Below, one piece after another: positions 1 through 5,418 of a DNA stretch of 5,418 nucleotides. Position numbers and translations under genes: made by a program. Origin of the DNA: Acidobacteriota bacterium. GTDB taxonomy: Bacteria; Acidobacteriota; Terriglobia; Terriglobales; Acidobacteriaceae. Numbering within the stretch: the first letter of the stretch is position 1; each line of letters starts with the position of its first letter. Location of the stretch: positions 1-5,418 of the forward strand of contig JAJYBW010000251.1 of the NCBI GenBank assembly GCA_021778815.1, read 5' to 3'. The notes below the pieces were generated by a model. The model did no database searches. It was not told the DNA's origin and saw only the letters and a list, made by a program, of their open reading frames with translations.

Positions 1-2218
1 GCAAACCGGCGTAAGCCTCGGTCGTGCCTACCCACACTTCCTTGGCTTCGTCATTGGTCAGGATGGAACCATCCGGTGCCATGCCGTTGGCCGCGCCCAT
101 TTCGCCGTTGCCAAATTTCATCACGCTGAAATCGTAGATCTTTTGCAGGGCGGAGCGCTGCATCTCATAGGGGACGATGTCGCCGAGGCCGGTGAGGTTG
201 GCATACCACTGGCCGGCGAGTTGGTCGGCCTGGATATCATTTTTGGATACGCTGTTGGTGTCGTAGCGGAAATAGGAGCCGTTCCATAGATCGGCGATAT
301 AGGTCTTCTGACCTTTCAGGAAGAGGGCATGATATTCCTCGGCGGTATTGGTGTCGCCGAGAACGCGGGCGGTTTCTTCGCCGGCACGCAGCGCTGCCAG
401 CCACAGGCCACCGGAGTACGCGCTGACTCCGCTGACAACCCAGGAATCATAGGTCTGATCGGGATATCCGCTGTTTTCCGGCACGCCACCGCCGTGATCG
501 AACTGGCGAAGATATTCGATCGCGTCCTTCATTGCGGGCCAGGTTGCGCGGAGAAATGTCTTGTCGGTGCGGCCGGTGAGAACGTAGTCGCGATAGACCA
601 TCAGAACAAATTTGGAGTTGAGATCCTTCCAGTCGTTTGTGTCTTGCCATCCAGGCTCGTTGACGGCATAGAAGGGATCGCCCTCGGGCACGCCGAGATC
701 ATGGGGAACAGCGCCAATCTTTTTGCGCTTGTGGGTGACGGGCGCTCCACTCAACTGCGTCTTCCACACCCAGAGACCCTGCTCCGGCCACTCCTTCGGC
801 ACGGTATTGGCAAAATCCAACAGGACCTGTTTGTCGACTTGCGGCCAGAACTTGAGCAGCGGCAGGGAGGCGTAAAAGCGGACATCGAGGGTGCCGTAGT
901 AGGCGTAGTCGAAGCACTCCAACAGGGCAAACGAAGCAGGGCGTTTCGGATCGGATCCAACGGGTCGCCCCCAGAACGTGCCTCCATCGGTGAGCGCGTA
1001 GAGTTCGTTAAAGAGCATGCCGCGGTACCAGAGGGGTTCGCGCGCGTTCTCGATGTAAGGAGCCTGCCACTTGTCGATGGCATCGCTCCACTCGGCGGCG
1101 TGTAGCAGGCCGTCACGGGCGATGTTCCACGCATTACGGCCTGAAGTGCCGTAGAAATCCGTATAGCGGCGATCCCATTTTCGACCTTCGCCAAACTGCA
1201 CGACAGGGAAGTCCCAGGCGATGACCATGGGGATGGTTTTCTTCTCGCCGGGCTGCAACGTGAAACGAAGCGCGATGGCGCCTGCCAACTTCTCTTTATC
1301 GCTGACCCAGGATTTTGTGTCGTCAGCGAGCTTGCCACCTTTGGCGAACGGCATCCAAACGGCCCTGCCATCTCCTGAAGCCAGAAATGTGGTTTGATAG
1401 CTGACGTCCACGCCGGGCGAGTCGAGCGACGCGATCACGAACTGACCGTCCCATTCATTCGGGTCGTTGCCCGCACGATTTCGATCGAAGACGATGCCTT
1501 TCATCGTTCCGACGCCAGGAATTTTCTCGCTGCGATAGTCATTGAAGTTTCCCTGGTTCGGAGTGCCGGCAAAGTCGCGAGTGAAGGTGCGAAACCAGCC
1601 CGACATGTTGGTCCAAGAGAGCAGCACGGAGACGGTGACAACTTTGTTGGTCGGATTGTCTGCGTGCCAGCGATAGACGGCGACAGGGTAGCTGGACTCA
1701 CGGTAGTTATTGGGGAGCACCGGGGAGAATTGTTCGAGGACAACATGCGCGGGAAACTTCTTCGAGCGGTAGTCGAACCAGGCTTTCGGAAACAGCGCGT
1801 AGTAATCGCCTGCGCCCACCGGATAATCCCAGGTCCAACTGGATAACTCGCCGGCGGGCGGATGGCCGTTCATCAGCACTTGCGCGATGCCATGAGCGTC
1901 GCCTTCCGATTGCTGAAACATGGCGAATTGATTGGCATGTACGGGCTGGTATTTGTGGACGCCGCCCTTGATGTGCCAGCGCGCGAAATCTCCGCGATAG
2001 CTGCGGGAAAACGTTCCCGCTCCCAAGCCGCCAACGGGAACACCCTGCCAATAGCCATCGTCGATGTCGCCGACAACCCGTGTGATTCCGGGGTTCGCCA
2101 GTGGGAGACCCAGCGGGCGCTTCCATGCCGCTTTTGGAATTGCATCGCCGGCCCATGCGGCTGATGTGGTGCAAAGACAAAGTATCCACGCCAGCGTGCA
2201 AACCGATGGTCGCCTCAA
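1..2218 (-). CDS. Secreted GH116 family glycoside hydrolase (beta-glucosidase / glucosylceramidase-like), C-terminus cut by window edge
   Basis: The minus strand is open from 2218 to the left edge (739 complete codons, no stop). Residues 1-23 look like a Sec signal peptide: RR near the start, hydrophobic core LAWILCLC, likely cleavage after AWA. GGLGAG (63-68) followed by SYRGDFARW is the conserved N-terminal motif of GH116. The (alpha/alpha)6 catalytic domain contains LLECFDYAYYGTLDVRFY, with Glu434 as expected nucleophile and Asp445 eleven residues on. PHD (505-507) and PDQTYDSW follow, with Asp591 as expected acid/base; EVWVG (Glu727) lies near the cut end. These match, from memory, Glu441, Asp452, His507/Asp508 and Asp593 of TxGH116 and Glu527/Asp677 of human GBA2. 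Characterised members are retaining beta-glucosidases, beta-xylosidases or glucosylceramidases; substrate here is not determinable. Roughly 70-120 C-terminal residues are probably missing. The start is TTG, chosen for its Shine-Dalgarno and signal peptide; no ATG lies just upstream in frame. Family assignment is confident, specificity is not. Confidence 0.93.
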   Translation of the reverse strand, partial: MRRPSVCTLAWILCLCTTSAAWAGDAIPKAAWKRPLGLPLANPGITRVVGDIDDGYWQGVPVGGLGAGTFSRSYRGDFARWHIKGGVHKYQPVHANQFAMFQQSEGDAHGIAQVLMNGHPPAGELSSWTWDYPVGAGDYYALFPKAWFDYRSKKFPAHVVLEQFSPVLPNNYRESSYPVAVYRWHADNPTNKVVTVSVLLSWTNMSGWFRTFTRDFAGTPNQGNFNDYRSEKIPGVGTMKGIVFDRNRAGNDPNEWDGQFVIASLDSPGVDVSYQTTFLASGDGRAVWMPFAKGGKLADDTKSWVSDKEKLAGAIALRFTLQPGEKKTIPMVIAWDFPVVQFGEGRKWDRRYTDFYGTSGRNAWNIARDGLLHAAEWSDAIDKWQAPYIENAREPLWYRGMLFNELYALTDGGTFWGRPVGSDPKRPASFALLECFDYAYYGTLDVRFYASLPLLKFWPQVDKQVLLDFANTVPKEWPEQGLWVWKTQLSGAPVTHKRKKIGAVPHDLGVPEGDPFYAVNEPGWQDTNDWKDLNSKFVLMVYRDYVLTGRTDKTFLRATWPAMKDAIEYLRQFDHGGGVPENSGYPDQTYDSWVVSGVSAYSGGLWLAALRAGEETARVLGDTNTAEEYHALFLKGQKTYIADLWNGSYFRYDTNSVSKNDIQADQLAGQWYANLTGLGDIVPYEMQRSALQKIYDFSVMKFGNGEMGAANGMAPDGSILTNDEAKEVWVGTTEAYAGL

Positions 2219-2223
2219 AATGT

Positions 2224-2229
2224 CTCCTT
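2224..2229 (-). promoter_or_regulatory. Ribosome binding site that sets the TTG start of the GH116 gene
   Basis: The minus strand reads AAGGAG, five bases before a TTG codon at 2218-2216. This near-consensus Shine-Dalgarno decides the start, since no in-frame ATG is nearby. Translation from this TTG immediately gives a plausible signal peptide. Confidence 0.75.
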
Positions 2230-2303
2230 CATGTGTATGAGATGAGTTGGCGCGACGATATTTCAACTGCCGAACGCGCCTTGGGCAGGCCGCTCTCGCA
2301 AGG

Positions 2304-2313
2304 AGTATATACT
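2304..2313. promoter_or_regulatory. Perfect 10-base palindrome in the divergent GH116/GH18 spacer, candidate operator or -10 region
   Basis: AGTATATACT is its own reverse complement and lies in the 150-base spacer between two divergently transcribed glycoside hydrolase genes. It presents TATACT, a -10-like hexamer, on both strands. No good -35 hexamer lies 16-18 bases upstream on either strand, so a regulator site is as likely as a promoter. A short flanking dyad, CCTTG (2279-2283) and CAAGG (2299-2303), abuts it. GTATA recurs at 2330-2334. The rest of the spacer (2219-2368) shows only the two ribosome binding sites. The role is inferred from position and symmetry alone. Confidence 0.35.
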
Positions 2314-2355
2314 AACGAAACCTTACGAAGTATAGAGGATCCTTCAGCCACAACT

Positions 2356-2361
2356 AGGGAG
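2356..2361 (+). promoter_or_regulatory. Ribosome binding site of the GH18 gene
   Basis: AGGGAG lies seven bases before the ATG at 2369. This is good Shine-Dalgarno spacing and supports that start even though it gives a rather long N-region before the hydrophobic core of the lipoprotein signal. Confidence 0.65.
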
Positions 2362-2368
2362 AGCCGTC

Positions 2369-3505
2369 ATGTCGGTGGATCATCGTGCACCTGAGCAACA
2401 GAGGTATTGCAGACGGAGTTCGCTCACGGTCGTCGCGTGGACCGCGCTGGCGGTGGGACTGGGCGGATGCGGAGGAGCCAAAAAGACGGCCGCAGCTGTG
2501 CCTCCTCCGGCTGCGATCGCGCCCCTTGTCACAGCGTCCTCGGGCCCGCTGTGCCCATCGCCTGTCACGCAGGCATTTCCACCGAACCCGTCGCCGCGGC
2601 TTGTGGAGTACTTCTTTCTGGATAAGGGAAAGCATTACGCGGACTATGCCAATCAGATCAATTTCACCAAGATGACGCACCTGAATCTCGCATTCGGAAC
2701 TCCATCGAAGTGCGATGGAATCTGTACCGCCAGCAGCGACATGACATTTTCCATTGAGGGCCAAAATGATGCCGATATCGCAGCGATTGTGACGGCCGCG
2801 CATGCCGCGGGGGTGAAGGTCATTCTGTCGGTTGGGGGTGGAGGCGGCGATCAGCGAATCATTCAGTTTTACAATGTAGGACTATCCAACCAACTGGTGG
2901 AGTCGCTGGATAAGTTTGTTGCGGCACATGGATTCGATGGGATCGATCTTGACATTGAAGACCCCAGCAATATGGGCGCGCCGTTCGGCACATTGGTGAA
3001 TGCTCTGGTCGCAAAGTTTCATCCCGAGGGGAAGATTGTCACGGCTGCGGTCGCGAAATATTTGCAGGGTTCCATGCCCGATGCTTCGTTGCGGCAATTC
3101 GACTTTATCAATGTCATGACATACTCGTCCTACGACGAGGCGCTTAGTTCTCTGCAGTACTATTCAGTCGATGAAAAGATTGCGCGGGACAAGATTGTCC
3201 TGGGCGTACCGTTTTTTGGCTCGACGGCGGATGACTCGAAGGAAGAGAGTTACCAGGCGATTCTCGCTGCCTATCCGAACGCCTGGAAAGTGGATCTGGT
3301 GGGCGGCGGCCCGCTCGACGGTGGACAAGCCTTCCGCTATGCCGGTGAGGCAACGATGGCACGCGAAACGCTGCTGGGCGAGCAATATGGCGGTGTGATG
3401 CTCTGGTCGATCCTGGGAGATGCCGCTGCGCCACATTCGCTGTTGACGATCATTCAGAACAACCTGAACACCGGTCACGCAGCACAGGCAGCAGGGAATC
3501 CATAG
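2369..3505 (+). CDS. GH18 family glycoside hydrolase (chitinase-like), predicted lipoprotein
   Basis: The product has 378 residues. A basic N-region (RR at 15-16) and hydrophobic core (19-31) lead to lipobox-like LGGC with Cys34 as the lipidation site. An Ala/Pro-rich linker (about 36-75) precedes one TIM-barrel domain (about 76-368). GH18 hallmarks are all present. LSVGG (153-157) is the SxGG motif. FDGIDLDIE (189-197) is DxxDxDxE with Asp190, Asp193, Asp195 and catalytic acid Glu197. VMTYSSYD (249-256) supplies the Met/Tyr strand, GVPFFG (279-284) the next strand, and GVMLWS (342-347) the substrate-floor Trp. GH18 enzymes cleave beta-1,4 bonds next to GlcNAc by substrate-assisted catalysis, on chitin, N-glycans or related polymers; the substrate here cannot be told. 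No chitin-binding domain and no obvious room for the extra alpha+beta insertion of large chitinases is seen. Cys115 and Cys119 could form a disulfide. It diverges from the GH116 gene and converges on the ThuA-like gene. The active-site pattern is intact, so an inactive lectin-like homologue is less likely. Confidence 0.92.
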   Translation: MSVDHRAPEQQRYCRRSSLTVVAWTALAVGLGGCGGAKKTAAAVPPPAAIAPLVTASSGPLCPSPVTQAFPPNPSPRLVEYFFLDKGKHYADYANQINFTKMTHLNLAFGTPSKCDGICTASSDMTFSIEGQNDADIAAIVTAAHAAGVKVILSVGGGGGDQRIIQFYNVGLSNQLVESLDKFVAAHGFDGIDLDIEDPSNMGAPFGTLVNALVAKFHPEGKIVTAAVAKYLQGSMPDASLRQFDFINVMTYSSYDEALSSLQYYSVDEKIARDKIVLGVPFFGSTADDSKEESYQAILAAYPNAWKVDLVGGGPLDGGQAFRYAGEATMARETLLGEQYGGVMLWSILGDAAAPHSLLTIIQNNLNTGHAAQAAGNP

Positions 3506-3529
3506 TCAAGCATCACTGCAGAGACGTTG

Positions 3530-4291
3530 TTATTGCCGGCGGCCGCCGAGCCACAAGAGGGCGTTTTCAAAGAAGCGATTCTGCGCCGGGCTGGTGAGAA
3601 TCTTGTTGCCGTGGCCCATGTTGGTGTAGATCATCTTGTATTTCGTATTGGTCCACGTGACCGGTATGTCGCCTCCGATAAGTGTGTCTTTGAAACCGAT
3701 CGGATAATTTGACGGCGCCAGCGTCATCAGTACCTTGATGCCAAGAGTGTTGCGGGGATCGGGCTTCCAGCTATACCATTCGTTGGCAGGCGACAGGTAG
3801 CTTCGCGGCAAGCCCTTCACGATCGGACTCGCTGGATCATCAATAGTGAGAGTCGCGGGCAACGGGGGCCAACTGTTGCCGGAAAACACTGTCCCTAGGA
3901 AGTCAGCGAACCACGGCCACATTTCTCGGCTGTCCATCCAGCCAGCGATATGAAAGCCCAGCCACCCACCGCCATGCTCCATGTAGTTTTGGAATGCCGC
4001 ACGTTGCGCCGGCGTGGAAGGCGCGTCATCCAGCCATAGGACAACCTGATACTGTTTCAGGGTATCCGGATTCATGTCATTCCAATTTGAAGTTGCCGTG
4101 AAGTCGAAGTGATCGCGCTTTGCCATTGCCTGAAAAAATGGGATTGCCTGCAGGGCGAAATCGACGTGGTCCTGTTCGACCTTCGTGGAGTAAAAAGCGA
4201 GAACATGGAAGCGTTGGGTCTGAGCAAAGGCCGTGATTCCCGAGCACGCCAGAAATGAAAGCAGGCAGAAGGTGAAGAGGCGCCGAATCAT
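3530..4291 (-). CDS. Secreted ThuA-like domain protein
   Basis: The frame stays open upstream to 4387, but ATG at 4291 is preferred. It has AAAGG seven bases upstream and starts directly with a signal peptide: MIRR, hydrophobic core LFTFCLLSFLACSG, likely cleavage after AFA (residue 23). The 253-residue product is then one ThuA-like domain, a class I glutamine-amidotransferase-like fold. Visible family signatures are VLAFYS (30-35), YQVVLWLDD (81-89), HGGGWLGFHIAG (106-117), NEWYSW (170-175), IPVTW (209-213) and YTNMGHGN (222-229), ending with the typical FFENALLWLGG. The nucleophile-elbow region GFHIAG shows His114 rather than the catalytic Cys of true amidotransferases, so glutaminase activity is unlikely. 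ThuA was named from a rhizobial trehalose/disaccharide utilisation locus, and secreted relatives often sit near carbohydrate genes; the reaction is not established. Its stop lies 24 bases from that of the GH18 gene, and it diverges from the beta-propeller gene. The family call is solid, the function unknown. Confidence 0.9.
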   Translation of the reverse strand: MIRRLFTFCLLSFLACSGITAFAQTQRFHVLAFYSTKVEQDHVDFALQAIPFFQAMAKRDHFDFTATSNWNDMNPDTLKQYQVVLWLDDAPSTPAQRAAFQNYMEHGGGWLGFHIAGWMDSREMWPWFADFLGTVFSGNSWPPLPATLTIDDPASPIVKGLPRSYLSPANEWYSWKPDPRNTLGIKVLMTLAPSNYPIGFKDTLIGGDIPVTWTNTKYKMIYTNMGHGNKILTSPAQNRFFENALLWLGGRRQ

Positions 4292-4298
4292 GGATAAA

Positions 4299-4303
4299 CC
4301 TTT
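4299..4303 (-). promoter_or_regulatory. Ribosome binding site deciding the ThuA-like gene start
   Basis: The minus strand carries AAAGG (within AGGAAAGG, 4306-4299), seven bases before ATG at 4291-4289. This favours the 253-residue product over the 285-residue reading that would begin at 4387 and translate through the probable promoter spacer. Confidence 0.65.
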
Positions 4304-4332
4304 CCTGTGCAGTAGCGGAACGTGATGGATGC

Positions 4333-4362
4333 TCGACAGAAGACTTTCTAATGATTGATAAT
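4333..4362 (+). promoter_or_regulatory. Candidate sigma70-type promoter of the beta-propeller gene
   Basis: TCGACA (4333-4338) and GATAAT (4357-4362) each match the -35 and -10 consensus at five of six bases, separated by 18 bases. A start about seven bases downstream would give a leader of around 20 bases before ATG 4391. It lies in the 99-base divergent spacer between the ThuA-like and beta-propeller genes. No experimental signal is available. Confidence 0.45.
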
Positions 4363-4373
4363 CTAGTCCACAA
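4345..4373 (-). promoter_or_regulatory. Weak candidate promoter for the ThuA-like gene
   Basis: On the minus strand, TTGTGG (4373-4368) is followed after 17 bases by TAGAAA (4350-4345), which would leave a leader of roughly 45 bases before the ATG. Matches to consensus are 3/6 and 4/6. It overlaps the plus-strand candidate promoter of the beta-propeller gene. Spacing is the main support, so this is tentative. Confidence 0.2.
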
Positions 4374-4390
4374 CGAGGTTTTATCACAAC

Positions 4391-5418
4391 ATGAGTTGTT
4401 TCGCGCGATGGTGTTTTCCGCTTGTTGGAGGCTTTCGACTTCGGCGCAATGTGTGCATTGGCGTTGTGCTGGGCGCGATCTCACTAGTCGCAATGAGTCC
4501 CCGGAGTTATGCCGAGACCGATGCGGTGCAAGGTAGGGCGATCACGAACCGCGCGGTGGTGGTGAATCCTGCGACTCACAAGGTGTATGCGGTCAATGAG
4601 GGTGCGGGCAACGTCTCCGTAATCGATGAAAAGACCGGTGCCGTCCGCAAGGTGCAGGTGGGAGAGCAGCCCATCGCCATCGCGATCAACTCCAAGACAA
4701 ATCGGATTTATGTCGCCAATACGGGCAGCGGATCGATCAGCGTGATCGACGGTAGCCGGGATGTAGTAATTGCAACGGTGAAGGGCGAGGCGCAACCCTA
4801 TGTGCTGGCAGTCAACGACGTAACGAACAAGGTATATGTCACGAATACCTATAGTGATATGGTGACGGTCATCGATGGTGCGACGAATACGGCCCACGCG
4901 ATGAAGGCCGGTAGCGCGGATGGAATTGAAATCGATTCGCAAAACAACACTATATTTCTGATGAGCTATGAGGATCCTAATGTTCGGATTCTGGACGGCG
5001 CAACGGAGACAATTCGCAGGGTCGCGGTGGGAACGCACTTGTGGGGAATGACTTTCGATCCCTCAACGAATACTTTGTACCTGGGCCACACGGGGACCGC
5101 CGATCTAGTCGCGATGAACGAGACGACCCACGTGGTGCATACCATTCCGGTGGGAGCGATCCCTTGCGCGGTTGCGGTGAACCCAGTCATACATAGAATT
5201 TACGTTGTGAATTACGGAGACCAAACTGTGAGCGTGATCGACGCGGCGAAAGGGAAGGTGATTGCGACCCTTCCTGTGGGCAGACATCCGCAGGCAATCG
5301 CGATCGATTCTGTTCATCATCGGGTATATGTCGCGAACGTACATGGCGACAGTGTGACCGCGATTGATGGGGCGACGGACACAGTCGTGGGCACGCTGCA
5401 GGCGGGAAGGAACCCTTA
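4391..5418 (+). CDS. Exported YVTN-family beta-propeller repeat protein, C-terminus cut by window edge
   Basis: The frame is open from ATG 4391 to the right edge (342 complete codons). An in-frame TAG at 4364 makes this the first ATG; GAGG lies 12 bases upstream, a rather long spacing. Residues 1-41 form a signal peptide with a long N-region (RLRR at 16-19), core VCIGVVLGAISLVAM and probable cleavage after SYA. From about residue 50 the protein consists of beta-propeller repeats of about 41 residues, typified by RIYVANTGSGSISVIDG and HRIYVVNYGDQTVSVIDAA. Repeat cores sit near residues 66, 107, 149, 189, 230, 271 and 313. AGRNP at 338-342 opens an eighth. Repeats 4 and 5 (IFLMS, LYLGH) are the most diverged. 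YVTN/NHL-type propellers generally act as extracellular or periplasmic binding or scaffold modules; no catalytic residues can be assigned. A further domain could follow beyond the window. The fold is confident, the role unknown. Confidence 0.9.
   Translation, partial: MSCFARWCFPLVGGFRLRRNVCIGVVLGAISLVAMSPRSYAETDAVQGRAITNRAVVVNPATHKVYAVNEGAGNVSVIDEKTGAVRKVQVGEQPIAIAINSKTNRIYVANTGSGSISVIDGSRDVVIATVKGEAQPYVLAVNDVTNKVYVTNTYSDMVTVIDGATNTAHAMKAGSADGIEIDSQNNTIFLMSYEDPNVRILDGATETIRRVAVGTHLWGMTFDPSTNTLYLGHTGTADLVAMNETTHVVHTIPVGAIPCAVAVNPVIHRIYVVNYGDQTVSVIDAAKGKVIATLPVGRHPQAIAIDSVHHRVYVANVHGDSVTAIDGATDTVVGTLQAGRNP
4538..5401 (+). repeat. Seven tandem protein-level YVTN beta-propeller repeats
   Basis: Repeat cores recur every 40-42 codons with the pattern G-x-x-P-x-x-hydrophobic-A-V/I-N/D, then V/I-Y-V-x-N, then S-V-I-D-G. 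DNA identity between units is patchy (for example AGCGTGATCGAC occurs in two units), so this is an old protein repeat rather than recent tandem DNA duplication. Confidence 0.85.

Noticed and set aside
329..1105. Plus-strand open frame of 258 codons
   Set aside because: It lies entirely antisense to the GH116 catalytic domain, whose motifs are in the minus strand. Its translation matches no family and it has no convincing start context.
1394..1846. Plus-strand open frame of 150 codons, and several minus-strand frames between 447 and 2201
   Set aside because: All overlap the GH116 gene in other frames; in a GC-rich gene such shadow frames are expected, and none shows a recognisable motif.
2281..2313. 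TTGGGC and TATACT as a plus-strand promoter for the GH18 gene
   Set aside because: The 21-base spacer is too long for a sigma70-type promoter and TTGGGC is a poor -35 hexamer.
2369..2470. Twin-arginine (Tat) signal in the GH18 protein (CRRSSLT)
   Set aside because: The motif lacks the usual S/T before RR and the F-L-K context; the LGGC lipobox fits a Sec lipoprotein better, though Tat export is not excluded.
3537..3548. Perfect 12-base palindrome CGGCGGCCGCCG near the end of the ThuA-like gene, considered as a terminator hairpin
   Set aside because: It encodes the C-terminal LGGRR, has little loop, and no T-tract follows on either strand; Gly/Arg codons explain the symmetry.
4292..4387. 32-residue N-terminal extension of the ThuA-like protein starting at 4387
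   Set aside because: The extension would cover the divergent promoter spacer and bury the signal peptide; the ATG at 4291 has a good Shine-Dalgarno.
4484..5344. Minus-strand open frames rich in His, Arg and Asp
   Set aside because: They are antisense to the YVTN repeats. Their repetitive composition, with recurrent short motifs, is a by-product of the periodic repeats on the plus strand.

Overview
The window is moderately GC-rich bacterial DNA with four protein genes on alternating strands (-, +, -, +) and no RNA gene, CRISPR array or insertion sequence. All four products carry an N-terminal export signal: three Sec-type signal peptides and one lipoprotein signal. The set (a GH116 beta-glucosidase-like enzyme, a GH18 lipoprotein, a secreted ThuA-like protein and a YVTN beta-propeller) resembles what soil Acidobacteriota (Terriglobia) often encode. 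This assignment is inferred from gene content and general base composition only; no marker gene is present.

Layout. Positions 1-2218 (minus strand) hold the first 739 codons of a GH116 family glycoside hydrolase, which runs off the left edge before its C-terminus. A 150-base divergent spacer (2219-2368) separates it from a GH18 lipoprotein gene (2369-3505, plus strand) and contains a perfect 10-base palindrome. The GH18 gene converges on a secreted ThuA-like gene (3530-4291, minus strand) across only 24 bases. A second divergent spacer (4292-4390) follows, with a reasonable sigma70-type promoter for the last gene. That gene (4391 to the right edge, plus strand) encodes an exported YVTN-family beta-propeller with seven full repeats and the start of an eighth.

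How the genes may work together. The GH116 and GH18 enzymes share an upstream region and are both exported, so they may be co-regulated and act on extracellular or periplasmic glycans: GH116 on beta-glucosides or beta-xylosides, GH18 on GlcNAc-containing polymers. The ThuA-like protein belongs to a family often found near sugar-utilisation genes, but its reaction is not established. The beta-propeller is probably a binding or scaffold protein. No transporter, regulator or sensor is visible, so a polysaccharide-utilisation locus is a suggestion only. I see no clear undescribed system; the points worth a second look are the shared GH116/GH18 control region and the all-exported gene set.
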